Below are positions 8,644-17,286 of a DNA stretch of 64,000 nt, in pieces. Source of the stretch: Bacteroidota bacterium (GTDB lineage Bacteria; Bacteroidota; Bacteroidia; 2-12-FULL-35-15); NCBI GenBank assembly GCA_029237775.1, contig JAQZBR010000002.1, forward strand, positions 1 through 64,000, in the 5' to 3' direction. The notes under the pieces are model-generated. The model was not told the origin of the DNA and did not search any database. It saw only the letters and a program-made list of their open reading frames with translations. Each line of letters begins with the position of its first letter. Position 1 is the stretch's first letter. Both the position numbers and the translations under genes were made by a program.

Positions 8644-9060
8644 CTATTTTTTGTGGCCCATCATCCATAAGCTCCAATCCTTATCGAACTTATACCATGT
8701 GCCACTTGGCGCTTCCCATTTCCATTCAGGAACATCCGACCATGTTTTACCTCCGTCAGCTGACCATTTTAACATTTTAGCATCAACAATTTTCAGCCAT
8801 TTACCATCTTTGTCCTGCCACATTCCGTCCTTCACTGCTTCCCATTTCTTTCCATCCATCGACCACCAAAGGCTAGCATCTTTCATATCAAGTTTATACC
8901 AGACTTTTTTACCATCATGCATTCCATCCCATGTTCCTTCTTTAGATTTCATCCACTCATCAGAAACAGTAATCACTTTTGTAATACTGGTTTTTGTTTC
9001 AGCATTTACATTTACAAATGTAAAGCAGGCAAAACCTGCCAATAAGATCATCTTTTTCAT
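8644..9060 (-). CDS. Tryptophan-rich secreted repeat protein
   Basis: The 138-residue product has a Sec signal peptide (MKKMILLAGFACFTFVNVNA). The mature part is composed of about three imperfect units of the form GxW..DGKxWYKLD...LxWSxDGGKxW. It contains 15 tryptophans in 138 residues (about 11 percent) and many Lys/Asp; Cys is confined to the signal peptide. The repeats recall short W-rich beta-propeller or beta-prism blades, but I do not recognise a named family. The start codon is 272 bases from trpE, divergently oriented, with the trp leader between them. Function unknown; it is likely periplasmic or outer-surface. Confidence 0.8.
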   Translation of the reverse strand: MKKMILLAGFACFTFVNVNAETKTSITKVITVSDEWMKSKEGTWDGMHDGKKVWYKLDMKDASLWWSMDGKKWEAVKDGMWQDKDGKWLKIVDAKMLKWSADGGKTWSDVPEWKWEAPSGTWYKFDKDWSLWMMGHKK

Positions 9061-9157
9061 TTTGTTTATTTTTTAGGTTAATATCCTTACTTACGAGGAA
9101 AAGGAAGCCCTGGATTTTATAAGAATCAATTAATATTTAATTAAAAGCGGATTTATA

Positions 9158-9189
9158 TTGCAGATTAAATTTTTTAATATTTATATTTG
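9158..9189 (+). promoter_or_regulatory. Promoter of the trp operon
   Basis: TTG at 9158-9160 is followed after 21 bases by TATATTTG at 9182-9189, matching the Bacteroidota pattern TTG-N(17-23)-TAnnTTTG. The leader-peptide ATG at 9199 is only nine bases beyond the box, so the transcript would be leaderless or nearly so. Confidence 0.75.
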
Positions 9190-9198
9190 TCGCGATAA

Positions 9199-9258
9199 AT
9201 GAAAAAGCAATTATTAAATAACAGCTGGTGGTGGTCGTACTCTCTGAGAACGGCATAG
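9199..9258 (+). CDS. trpL: trp operon leader peptide (19 aa, three consecutive Trp codons)
   Basis: The ORF reads MKKQLLNNSWWWSYSLRTA and ends in TAG at 9256-9258. Three tandem TGG codons occupy 9226-9234. It sits between the promoter and a terminator hairpin that precedes trpE, exactly where an attenuation leader peptide belongs. Ribosome stalling on the TGG codons when charged tRNA-Trp is scarce would cover the first strand of the 1:2 hairpin. The symbol is used by functional analogy with enterobacterial trpL; there is no implied homology. Confidence 0.88.
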   Translation: MKKQLLNNSWWWSYSLRTA

Positions 9259-9299
9259 GTATTTATTTAATAAATCAAACTATATTATGACGCCCGTTC
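9236..9299 (+). promoter_or_regulatory. Attenuator: 1:2 hairpin and competing 2:3 antiterminator
   Basis: Segment 1 (9236-9242, CGTACTC) pairs with segment 2 (9246-9252, GAGAACG) with one A-A mismatch. Segment 2 extended by one base (9248-9253, GAACGG) can instead pair with CCGTTC at 9294-9299, which is the 5' arm of the terminator. The two structures are mutually exclusive. Segment 1 begins two bases after the last Trp codon, so a ribosome stalled there would mask it, free segment 2 and block the terminator. Confidence 0.75.
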
Positions 9300-9324
9300 A
9301 ACCAATGAACGGGCGTTTTTATTT
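9290..9324 (+). terminator. trp attenuator terminator (3:4 hairpin)
   Basis: An 11-bp perfect stem, ACGCCCGTTCA (9290-9300) and TGAACGGGCGT (9306-9316), encloses a five-base loop and is followed by TTTTTATTT. It ends nine bases before the trpE ATG, so it can only act as a conditional terminator for the operon. Confidence 0.92.
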
Positions 9325-9332
9325 CCTTTAAG

Positions 9333-10736
9333 ATGAAATACAGCTTTACAACAACATACAAAAAATTGCTTGCCGATACCATTACTCCGGTTAGTATTTA
9401 CCTTAAGCTTAGGGATAAATTCCCGAATTCCATATTGCTTGAGAGTTCAGACTATCATGGAAACGAGAACAGTTACTCATTTATCTGTTGTAAGCCGGTT
9501 GCTGGAATTGTAATTGAGAATGAACAGATCAGGTTAAGCTTCCCTGACGGCCGGACCGAATTGAAGAACATTACTAAAAATGTTAATGTTGCGGATGAAA
9601 TCAGCGCTTTCTCAAATAATTTCATCATGAATAATGTCGGAGAGAAGGTAATTAGCAATGGCCTGTTCGGGTATATTGGTTATGATTCGATCCGCTATTT
9701 TGAGGACATATCACTGAATGCTGAATCCAAAGACGATAAAAAGATCCCGGACGTAATTTATAATGTATATGAATACGTCATTGCCATTGACCATTTCCGG
9801 AATGAACTTTATATTTTTCAGAATTTATATCAACAGTTAGCTAATGAAGGTATCGGTTTCATTGAAGGAATAATTACGAATAAAAGTTTGCCCGCGTTCA
9901 GATTTAAGCTGAATGGAGAAGAACAATCAAATTTTAACGATCAGGAATTTCTTAAAATTATCGAACAAGGGCGCAAACATTGTAAACGAGGCGATGTTTT
10001 TCAAATGGTATTATCACGTGAGTTCTCGCAAGCTTTTCAGGGAGACGACTTTAATGTTTATCGTGCATTACGTTCAGTGAATCCCTCTCCCTATTTGTTT
10101 TATTTCGATTATGGTAACTTTAAATTATTCGGTTCTTCACCTGAAGCACAGCTTGTGATAAAAAAAGATATGGCTTCGATCCATCCGATCGCTGGAACTT
10201 TTAAGCGCACCGGGGACGATGAAGCAGATGCTGCATTGGCCGATATGCTGAAAGCTGATCCAAAGGAAAATGCTGAACACGTGATGCTTGTTGATCTTGC
10301 ACGTAATGATCTTAGTATAAATTGCACTGACGTGCGCGTTGAAATCTTCAGGGAAGTTCAATTCTATTCACATGTTATACATTTGGTATCAAATGTTAAA
10401 GGGAAGATGAAAAACAAATCAACTATGAAAGTGGTTGCTGATACATTTCCTGCTGGAACCTTGAGTGGTGCGCCAAAATATAAAGCCATGCAGCTGATCG
10501 ATAAGTACGAGAACGGAAGGCGCAGCTTCTACGGAGGATGTATAGGTTACATGAGTTTTGAGGGTGATTTTAATCATGCGATCATGATAAGATCTTTTTT
10601 GAGTAAGAACAATAATCTATTCTACCAGGCCGGTGCCGGTGTCGTGGAATCGTCAAATGAACAAAGTGAACTGAATGAAGTGAATAATAAGCTTGCTGCT
10701 TTAAAAAAGGCCTTACTATTTGCTGAAACAATTTAA
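9333..10736 (+). CDS. trpE: Anthranilate synthase component I
   Basis: The 467-residue product converts chorismate to anthranilate with ammonia supplied by TrpG. The LLES motif at 35-38 in the N-terminal domain is the tryptophan-binding feedback site in characterised TrpE proteins, and it is intact. The chorismate-binding domain shows GDVFQMVLSREF, NPSPYLFYF, PIAGTFKR, AEHVMLVDLARNDL, FPAGTLSGAPK and the C-terminal GGCIGYMSFEGD block. It is the first structural gene of the trp operon, nine bases after the attenuator. Both allosteric inhibition and transcription attenuation are therefore likely. Confidence 0.97.
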   Translation: MKYSFTTTYKKLLADTITPVSIYLKLRDKFPNSILLESSDYHGNENSYSFICCKPVAGIVIENEQIRLSFPDGRTELKNITKNVNVADEISAFSNNFIMNNVGEKVISNGLFGYIGYDSIRYFEDISLNAESKDDKKIPDVIYNVYEYVIAIDHFRNELYIFQNLYQQLANEGIGFIEGIITNKSLPAFRFKLNGEEQSNFNDQEFLKIIEQGRKHCKRGDVFQMVLSREFSQAFQGDDFNVYRALRSVNPSPYLFYFDYGNFKLFGSSPEAQLVIKKDMASIHPIAGTFKRTGDDEADAALADMLKADPKENAEHVMLVDLARNDLSINCTDVRVEIFREVQFYSHVIHLVSNVKGKMKNKSTMKVVADTFPAGTLSGAPKYKAMQLIDKYENGRRSFYGGCIGYMSFEGDFNHAIMIRSFLSKNNNLFYQAGAGVVESSNEQSELNEVNNKLAALKKALLFAETI

Positions 10737-10758
10737 AAATTAATTCAAATTTTTATAA

Positions 10759-11325
10759 ATGAAAATTCTCGTCTTCGATAATTATGACAGCTTCACTTAT
10801 AATCTCGTACACTACCTGGAAAAGGTGACGGATGCGGAAATAGAAGTGTTTCGTAATGATAAAATAGGCATTGATGAAATCGACAGGTTCGACAAGATCC
10901 TTTTATCTCCAGGGCCCGGTGTGCCTTCTGAAGCAGGTATTCTGATTGAGCTTATTAGAAGATACGCTTCTACTAAAAGCATTTTTGGTGTATGCCTCGG
11001 ACAGCAGGCTATAGGAGAAGCTTTTGGTGGCTCCCTGATAAATCTGAATAAAGTGTTTCATGGAATATCAACTCCTGTGAACATAGTAAAACAGGACGCT
11101 TTGTTTCGTGAGATTCCCCAAACATTTAATGTTGGCCGCTATCATTCATGGGTGGTGAATACACTTGACTTTCCGGGGGAACTGGAGATAACTGCAGTTG
11201 ATGGGGAAGGACAGATAATGGCGCTGCGTCATAAGCGCTTTGATGTCCGTGGAGTGCAATTTCATCCTGAAAGTATCCTGACGGAAAATGGTTTACAGAT
11301 CATTAAAAACTGGGTGAATTCATAA
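10759..11325 (+). CDS. trpG: Anthranilate synthase component II (glutamine amidotransferase)
   Basis: This 188-residue class I glutamine amidotransferase starts MKILVFDNYDSFTYNLVHYLE and has the nucleophile Cys79 in GVCLGQQ, and His169 and Glu171 in QFHPES. It hydrolyses glutamine to feed ammonia to TrpE. There is a 22-base gap after trpE, and its TAA shares bases with the trpD start (TAATG), so the two are translationally coupled. It could also serve PabB, as in some bacteria; no pab gene is in the window. Confidence 0.97.
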   Translation: MKILVFDNYDSFTYNLVHYLEKVTDAEIEVFRNDKIGIDEIDRFDKILLSPGPGVPSEAGILIELIRRYASTKSIFGVCLGQQAIGEAFGGSLINLNKVFHGISTPVNIVKQDALFREIPQTFNVGRYHSWVVNTLDFPGELEITAVDGEGQIMALRHKRFDVRGVQFHPESILTENGLQIIKNWVNS

Positions 11326-12320
11326 TGAAAGCTATACTCACAAATTTATTCGATCATAAGTCTCTTACCAGGGTGGAAGCCCGTGAGGTGCTTATGAATA
11401 TATCCTCGGGAAAATATAATCCATCCCAGGTAACTGCTTTTATGTCGGTTTACCTGATGCGCGCTATCACTGTTGAAGAACTTTCAGGATTAAGGGATGC
11501 AATGATGGAAATGAGTATCCAGCCCCAATTCGATACACACTCAACTATCGACATTGTCGGGACTGGTGGTGACGGAAAAGATACATTTAATATTTCTACG
11601 TTGTCGTGTTTTGTTGTTGCCGGAGCAGGATACAAAGTAACTAAGCATGGTAATTACGGAGTTTCATCTGTGAGCGGCTCTTCAGATGTTCTCGAAGCGC
11701 TTGGATATAAATTTACAAATGATAATGATGAATTGAATTCGCAATTGGATAAAGCGGGAATCTGTTTTCTGCATGCACCCTTGTTTCATCCCGCAATGAA
11801 AAGTGTTGCTCCTGTCCGAAAAGAACTTGGAGTGAGAACTTTTTTTAATATGCTAGGCCCGGTGGTAAATCCGTGCAAGCCGAAACTCGCTATGCTGGGT
11901 GTTTATAGCCTTGAGATGGCGCGACTTTATAACTATCTGTTACAAAGTGAAGAAATGAATTATTCCATAGTGCATTCCTTCGATGGCTATGACGAGATCT
12001 CGCTTACATCTGCCTTTAAGCTTATTTCAAAAAATAAAGAGATGATCCTTGAGCCCGAAATGTTAGGCTTGAAAAAGTTGAAGGCCTCAGATCTTCACGG
12101 AGGATCATCAGTTGAATCTGCAGCGCAGCTCTTTAAAGACATACTAAATGTAAATGCGACAATCGCTCAGCAAGACGTTGTGATCGCGAATTCTGCTATT
12201 GCGATCCAAACAATTGAACCTGCTTTTTCTATCGGCAAATGTGTCGGTCTGGCGCAAGAATCTCTTAAGTCAAAAGCGGCACTAAATGTATTTAATAAAT
12301 TAATAAATGATCAAGAATGA
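11325..12320 (+). CDS. trpD: Anthranilate phosphoribosyltransferase
   Basis: This 331-residue enzyme transfers phosphoribose from PRPP to anthranilate. The PRPP-binding loop GTGGDGKDTFNIST is at 79-92 and the KHGN motif at 107-110. Length is normal for the family. Start and stop overlap the neighbouring genes (TAATG with trpG, ATGA with trpC). Confidence 0.97.
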   Translation: MKAILTNLFDHKSLTRVEAREVLMNISSGKYNPSQVTAFMSVYLMRAITVEELSGLRDAMMEMSIQPQFDTHSTIDIVGTGGDGKDTFNISTLSCFVVAGAGYKVTKHGNYGVSSVSGSSDVLEALGYKFTNDNDELNSQLDKAGICFLHAPLFHPAMKSVAPVRKELGVRTFFNMLGPVVNPCKPKLAMLGVYSLEMARLYNYLLQSEEMNYSIVHSFDGYDEISLTSAFKLISKNKEMILEPEMLGLKKLKASDLHGGSSVESAAQLFKDILNVNATIAQQDVVIANSAIAIQTIEPAFSIGKCVGLAQESLKSKAALNVFNKLINDQE

Positions 12321-13138
12321 ATATCCTCGACAAGATAATTGCAAATAAGCATAAGGAAGTGAGTGAAAGGAAATCTTTGTATCCGGTTAAATTACTTGAA
12401 AGAACAGTGTATTTCAATTCTCCTTCAGTTTCCCTCAACAGGTATTTGCAGAGAGATGACAAGCATGGTATCATTGCTGAATTCAAAAGAAAATCTCCTT
12501 CAAGGGGTATCATTAATAAATATGCTTCCGTAGAGCGAACCTCCATCGGCTATATGCAGGCCGGAGCAAGTGCATTAAGCATATTGACCGACTCGGAATT
12601 CTTTGGCGGTAAAAATGAAGATCTTACTGAAGCACGTAAATTCAATTATTGTCCGATACTTCGTAAAGAATTTGTGATCGATGAATATCAGATCATTGAG
12701 GCAAAAGCGATCGGAGCTGATGTGATCCTCTTGCTTGCAAATGTACTCGATCAGTCTCAATTAAAAATATTTACGAAGACCGCCCGTGATCTGGGATTGG
12801 AAGTGTTGCTGGAAGTTCGTGACAAAAATGAGCTGAGTTCTCTTAATCAGTATGTGACTGCAGTCGGAGTTAATAACCGTGATCTTAAGACTTTTGAAGT
12901 TAATCTTTCACAATCTTATGAATTATCCTCACTTATCCCCAAAGAGTTCGTAAAGATCTCGGAAAGCGGAATTAATTCGGCCAAAGATCTCTTTGATCTA
13001 AAGCAAGCTGGCTTCCAAGGATTCTTGATGGGTGAAGCTTTCATGAAAAACGGTAGACCCGAAATGGCCTGTGCAGAATTTATCAAAGAAGTAAATGCTT
13101 ATTCATCTAAACTAATAAAGAATGAACCTCACTTATAA
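12317..13138 (+). CDS. trpC: Indole-3-glycerol phosphate synthase
   Basis: The 273-residue TIM-barrel enzyme closes the indole ring from CdRP. It shows IIAEFKRKSPSRG at 52-64 with the catalytic lysine, LRKEFVIDEYQI, EVRDKNEL, VGVNNRDLKTF and SESGI. It is monofunctional, since trpF is a separate gene. It overlaps trpD by four bases and the following GNAT gene by 17 bases. Confidence 0.97.
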   Translation: MNILDKIIANKHKEVSERKSLYPVKLLERTVYFNSPSVSLNRYLQRDDKHGIIAEFKRKSPSRGIINKYASVERTSIGYMQAGASALSILTDSEFFGGKNEDLTEARKFNYCPILRKEFVIDEYQIIEAKAIGADVILLLANVLDQSQLKIFTKTARDLGLEVLLEVRDKNELSSLNQYVTAVGVNNRDLKTFEVNLSQSYELSSLIPKEFVKISESGINSAKDLFDLKQAGFQGFLMGEAFMKNGRPEMACAEFIKEVNAYSSKLIKNEPHL

Positions 13139-13616
13139 AAAGGCAACAGAAAACGATCTGCCGATCATTTCATTTCTTGCCGAAAAGATTTGGAAGCGCC
13201 ATTACGTTGATATAATCTCCGGTGAACAAATTGAGTACATGCTGAATAAAATGTACTCATTGGCAAGTTTACGGGATCAGATGCAAAATGGTCATCAATT
13301 CACGCTTGCGTATTTCGATGGCTCACCGGTAGGTTACATGTCTTTAAGTACCAGAGATGAAAAGAATTATTTTCTTCATAAGTTTTATGTTGAAGTGGAT
13401 GAGCAGTCTAAAGGAATTGGAACTCAATTCTTGAATTATGTGATAAGTTCGTTGAATGACCCGAAAACAATCGAGCTTACTGTCAACCGCCAAAACTTCA
13501 AAGCTGTCAACTTCTATTTTAAAAATGGATTTATAATACGTGAAGTTGCAGATTTTGATATCGGAAATGCGTTTGTTATGAATGATTTTATAATGGTAAA
13601 AAAAATAAAAAAGTAA
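13122..13616 (+). CDS. GNAT-family N-acetyltransferase inside the trp operon
   Basis: The 164-residue protein has the GNAT fold: N-terminal ATENDLPIISFLAEKIW, a central beta strand LHKFYVEVDEQSKGIGTQFLNYV that holds the acetyl-CoA loop (Q-S-K-G-I-G-T), and the C-terminal NFYFKNGFI. It overlaps trpC by 17 bases and abuts trpF, so it must be co-expressed with tryptophan synthesis. The substrate is unknown; a pathway metabolite or an amino acid is possible (inference). Confidence 0.9.
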   Translation: MNLTYKKATENDLPIISFLAEKIWKRHYVDIISGEQIEYMLNKMYSLASLRDQMQNGHQFTLAYFDGSPVGYMSLSTRDEKNYFLHKFYVEVDEQSKGIGTQFLNYVISSLNDPKTIELTVNRQNFKAVNFYFKNGFIIREVADFDIGNAFVMNDFIMVKKIKK

Positions 13617-14221
13617 TGAAACTAAAAGTTTGCGGGTTAAAATATCCGGATAACATTAAACAGATTGCTGAGCTGAATCCTGACTATATGGGCTTTATTT
13701 TTTATGAAGGTTCAAAGCGTTTTGTGGGAAAGGATTTTGTTATGCCGGAGATCTCTGATAAAATTCAAAAATCAGGGGTGTTTGTAAATGCACCGTTGGA
13801 ATATGTCCTAAAGAATGTAAAAAAGCACAAACTTGATCTGGTTCAGCTTCATGGAGACGAAAGTCCGGAATACTGTTCTGAAGCTGCAAAACATATTCCG
13901 GTTGTGAAAGCTTTCGGTATTGATGAACATTTTAATATGGATGAGCTGAATAGTTATAAGCCATGCTGTAAATATTTTCTGTTCGACAACAAAACAGAAA
14001 AGTACGGTGGTAGCGGCAAGCCTTTTAACTGGGAACTGCTCAAGCAGTATGATAACTCAGTTCCATATTTTATCGCGGGTGGAATGGATCTGGAAAAATT
14101 CAGGATCGTAGAGCAGCTGGCTTTACCTGTTTTTGGAATTGATGTGAACAGCAAGTTCGAGATCAAACCCGGTTATAAGGACATCATTAAAGTGATGCAG
14201 ATAAAAAACAACATAAGATGA
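13616..14221 (+). CDS. trpF: Phosphoribosylanthranilate isomerase
   Basis: This 201-residue TIM barrel has the general base Cys6 in LKVCGLK, VQLHGDE at 76-82, the general acid Asp124 in FLFDN, and the phosphate-binding AGGMD and GIDVNS segments. It performs the Amadori rearrangement of PRA. It follows the GNAT gene with a one-base overlap and overlaps trpB by four bases. Confidence 0.96.
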   Translation: MKLKVCGLKYPDNIKQIAELNPDYMGFIFYEGSKRFVGKDFVMPEISDKIQKSGVFVNAPLEYVLKNVKKHKLDLVQLHGDESPEYCSEAAKHIPVVKAFGIDEHFNMDELNSYKPCCKYFLFDNKTEKYGGSGKPFNWELLKQYDNSVPYFIAGGMDLEKFRIVEQLALPVFGIDVNSKFEIKPGYKDIIKVMQIKNNIR

Positions 14222-15408
14222 AATTTGAAGTAAATGAACACGGCTATTACGGAAATTATGGAGGAGCATATATCCCTGAAATGCTTTTCCCCAATGTACA
14301 GGAGCTGAAGGAGAAATATCTTTTGATTATGAATGATGCTTCCTTTAAGGAAGAATTTGATCTATTGCTAAAAGATTATGTAGGACGCCCATCGCCCTTG
14401 TATTATGCTTCGAGGCTTTCAGTGCATTATAAAACAAAAATTTACCTGAAGCGTGAAGATCTTAATCATACCGGAGCTCATAAGATCAATAACACGCTAG
14501 GGCAGATCTTATTGGCAAAACGACTTGGCAAAACGAGGATCATTGCCGAAACAGGTGCCGGTCAGCACGGTGTTGCAACAGCCACTGTATGCGCTTTAAT
14601 GGGACTGAAGTGTATTGTTTACATGGGTGAGATAGATATTGAAAGACAAGCACCTAATGTAGCGAGAATGAAGCTGCTTGGCGCTGAAGTCATCCCGGCA
14701 ACAAGCGGAAGTAAGACACTTAAAGATGCAACCAATGAAGCTATCCGTGACTGGATCAATAATCCGGTAGATACTTATTATATTATCGGCTCTGTTGTCG
14801 GTCCACATCCATATCCCGATATGGTAGCGAAATTCCAGAGTGTGATAAGTGAAGAGATTAAAACGCAGCTTAAAGAGAAAACAGGAAAAGAAGATCCTGA
14901 TTTTGTTATCGCCTGTGTAGGTGGCGGAAGTAATGCTGCAGGCGCTTTTTATCATTTCCTGGATTCAGGGAATGTTAAGCTGATCGCTGTTGAAGCTGCC
15001 GGAAAGGGGGTTGATAGCGGGCATTCAGCTGCGACCAGTATTTTGGGCAAACCAGGGATCATTCATGGGAGTAAAACACTGCTCATGCAAACATTTGATG
15101 GGCAGATCACTGAGCCCTACAGTATTTCTGCGGGACTTGATTATCCCGGAGTAGGCCCAATCCATGCACATTTATTTGAAACAGGCCGCGCAACTTTTGC
15201 AAGTATCACAGATGAAGAGGCATTAGAAGCGGCCTATCTTCTGTGTGAGCTGGAAGGTATTATTCCTGCTTTGGAGAGCGCACATGCATTTGCTCATTTG
15301 AAATATTTGAATGCAAAGCCGGATGAAATTGTTGTTATTAATTTATCGGGACGTGGAGACAAAGACCTCGCAACTTATATCAGACATAAAGACCTTGCAA
15401 ATGAATAA
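14218..15408 (+). CDS. trpB: Tryptophan synthase beta chain
   Basis: This 396-residue PLP enzyme condenses indole with serine. It has the Schiff-base Lys89 in [12 protein letters not shown], Glu111 in AETGAGQHG and the phosphate-binding loop GGGSNA near 236. It begins [18 protein letters not shown] like TrpB1, the form that associates with TrpA. Its last eight bases overlap trpA. Confidence 0.98.
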   Translation: MKFEVNEHGYYGNYGGAYIPEMLFPNVQELKEKYLLIMNDASFKEEFDLLLKDYVGRPSPLYYASRLSVHYKTKIYLKREDLNHTGAHKINNTLGQILLAKRLGKTRIIAETGAGQHGVATATVCALMGLKCIVYMGEIDIERQAPNVARMKLLGAEVIPATSGSKTLKDATNEAIRDWINNPVDTYYIIGSVVGPHPYPDMVAKFQSVISEEIKTQLKEKTGKEDPDFVIACVGGGSNAAGAFYHFLDSGNVKLIAVEAAGKGVDSGHSAATSILGKPGIIHGSKTLLMQTFDGQITEPYSISAGLDYPGVGPIHAHLFETGRATFASITDEEALEAAYLLCELEGIIPALESAHAFAHLKYLNAKPDEIVVINLSGRGDKDLATYIRHKDLANE

Positions 15409-16174
15409 GCTCAATCAATTGTTTAGTAAAAAAAATAAGAACATTCTGTCCGTATATTTTACTGCCGGTTTCCCAAAATTGGATGATACAGCTGAAATCC
15501 TCTCAGAATTATTAACCAATGGCGTTGATATGATCGAAGTAGGAATGCCCTTTTCGGATCCACTTGCTGATGGCGCTGTGATCCAACGAAGCAGTGAGCA
15601 AGCTCTGCAAAATGGTATGAGTATCGCAAAGTTGTTTGACCAGTTAAAAAATAATTCGATAAAATCTTCCTCCGCGGTACTTCTGATGGGGTATCTGAAT
15701 CCTGTTCTTCAATATGGTATGGAAAAATTTTGTAAAGATGCATCAGGTTTAGGAATCTCAGGTGTTATAATTCCGGACCTGCCTTTGCATGAGTATACTC
15801 TGCACTATAAAGAGTTATTTGAAAAATATGATCTGGCAAATATATTTCTTATCACTCCTCAAACTTCTGAATCCCGTATCAGACTTATTGACGATTGTTC
15901 ATCGGGGTTTATATATGTTGTTTCTTCTGCAAGTACTACCGGTGCAAAAGGTCAGATCGAACAATCGCAGGAAGAGTATTTTGAACGCATACGGTCTATG
16001 AATTTGAAGAATCCTTTAATGATCGGTTTCGGAATATCTGATTCAAAAACTTTTACAAAAGCATGTGAATATGCAAATGGTGCTATCATCGGAAGCGCTT
16101 TTGTAAAGGCTCTTTCAGGTAGCAACGACTTAAAGGCGAGTGTGAATAAATTCATTACTGAGATCCGTAACTGA
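15401..16174 (+). CDS. trpA: Tryptophan synthase alpha chain
   Basis: The start at 15401 ([14 protein letters not shown]) gives a family-typical 257 residues; the frame extends further upstream, inside trpB, but without homology. Catalytic Glu46 lies in [11 protein letters not shown] and Asp57 in PLADGAVIQ; the phosphate site GFGISD and the VSSASTTGA loop are present. It cleaves indole-3-glycerol phosphate and channels indole to TrpB. Confidence 0.97.
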   Translation: MNKLNQLFSKKNKNILSVYFTAGFPKLDDTAEILSELLTNGVDMIEVGMPFSDPLADGAVIQRSSEQALQNGMSIAKLFDQLKNNSIKSSSAVLLMGYLNPVLQYGMEKFCKDASGLGISGVIIPDLPLHEYTLHYKELFEKYDLANIFLITPQTSESRIRLIDDCSSGFIYVVSSASTTGAKGQIEQSQEEYFERIRSMNLKNPLMIGFGISDSKTFTKACEYANGAIIGSAFVKALSGSNDLKASVNKFITEIRN

Positions 16175-16235
16175 TCCAATTCACAAACAACTAATCCCTA
16201 ATTACCAATTCCTAACTACCATCAACCAATTATAG

Positions 16236-17237
16236 ATGATCATTCAATTAGAAGAAAAAATAAAAAGCACTGATAAAGAAAATATCCTTTCCTCAGTAAA
16301 TGCTATTGGTTATAAAATCACTGATGTGAAAACCCAGGCGGGAAATTATCTCGTGTGTATCGGAAAGAATGAATTTGATATCAGGCTAGTTGGAAGCTTG
16401 CATGGAGTGAAAGACGTTCACAGGGTTTCAGAAGCATATAAGCTTGTATCATCGAAATGGAAAGTTGGTTCATCTACTATTGATCTTGGGGATGATGTGA
16501 AAATAGGGGATGGAAAGTGTGCTGTTATGGCCGGCCCTTGCAGTATAGAAAGTGAGGAGCAGGTGGAAAAGATTGTTGCCCACCTGGTACAAAACAATAT
16601 TAAGATCATGAGGGGAGGAGTGTTTAAACCCCGCAGCTCTCCTTACGCTTTCAGAGGAATGGGAATTGAAGGATTAAAAATGTTTCATCGCATTTGCAGG
16701 CAAAATGGAATTAAAATTATTACGGAGGTCATGCAGGTTTCTCAAATAGCAGAAATGCATGAGTATGTTGATGTTTTTCAGGTAGGTGCCCGGAATTCTC
16801 AAAACTTTAATCTGCTCGATGAATTAGGAAAAGTGGACAAGGCAATTTTAATAAAAAGAGGAATGAGCGGAACTATTGACGAACTGTTGCAATCGGCTGA
16901 ATATATCTTTTCAAACGGAAATGAAAAACTTATGCTTTGTGAAAGAGGAATCAGAACCTATGAAAATGCCTATCGCAATACCTTCGATATTAACGCAATT
17001 CCCATTCTCAAAGAAAAAACACATCTACCTGTGATTGCAGATCCTTCCCATGGAATTGGAATCCGTGAGCACGTGCCTGTGATTGCTTTGGCTGCAATGA
17101 TGGCCGGAGCTGATGGAGTTATTTATGAGGTTCATGAAAAACCGGAGGAAGCTGTCAGTGATGGACAACAGACATTGAATTTTTATGAATCAGAACACTT
17201 AATCAGACGACTGAATGCTAATATTCAGCTAAAATAG
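16236..17237 (+). CDS. aroF: DAHP synthase (type I-beta) with N-terminal ferredoxin-like domain
   Basis: This 333-residue enzyme makes the first shikimate intermediate from PEP and erythrose 4-phosphate. Residues 1-70 form a ferredoxin-like regulatory domain as in the Thermotoga-type enzymes; the barrel starts at the GPCSIES motif (100-106, metal ligand Cys102) and includes RGGVFKPRSSPYAFRG, QVGARNSQN, CERG and DPSHGIG. It lies 61 bases after trpA without a visible terminator, so it probably belongs to the trp transcript and shares its attenuation, coupling precursor supply to tryptophan need. Confidence 0.93.
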   Translation: MIIQLEEKIKSTDKENILSSVNAIGYKITDVKTQAGNYLVCIGKNEFDIRLVGSLHGVKDVHRVSEAYKLVSSKWKVGSSTIDLGDDVKIGDGKCAVMAGPCSIESEEQVEKIVAHLVQNNIKIMRGGVFKPRSSPYAFRGMGIEGLKMFHRICRQNGIKIITEVMQVSQIAEMHEYVDVFQVGARNSQNFNLLDELGKVDKAILIKRGMSGTIDELLQSAEYIFSNGNEKLMLCERGIRTYENAYRNTFDINAIPILKEKTHLPVIADPSHGIGIREHVPVIALAAMMAGADGVIYEVHEKPEEAVSDGQQTLNFYESEHLIRRLNANIQLK

Positions 17238-17286
17238 ATAAATTGAAATTTTATATTTCTTATATTGTAGTTAAATTACATTGAAA

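Noticed and set aside
12317-13616. Possible trpC-trpF fusion
   Set aside because: trpC and trpF are separate and have the GNAT gene between them.
15311-15400. Upstream extension of trpA
   Set aside because: The first 30 codons lie inside trpB in another frame and resemble no TrpA N-terminus; the start at 15401 gives the family length.
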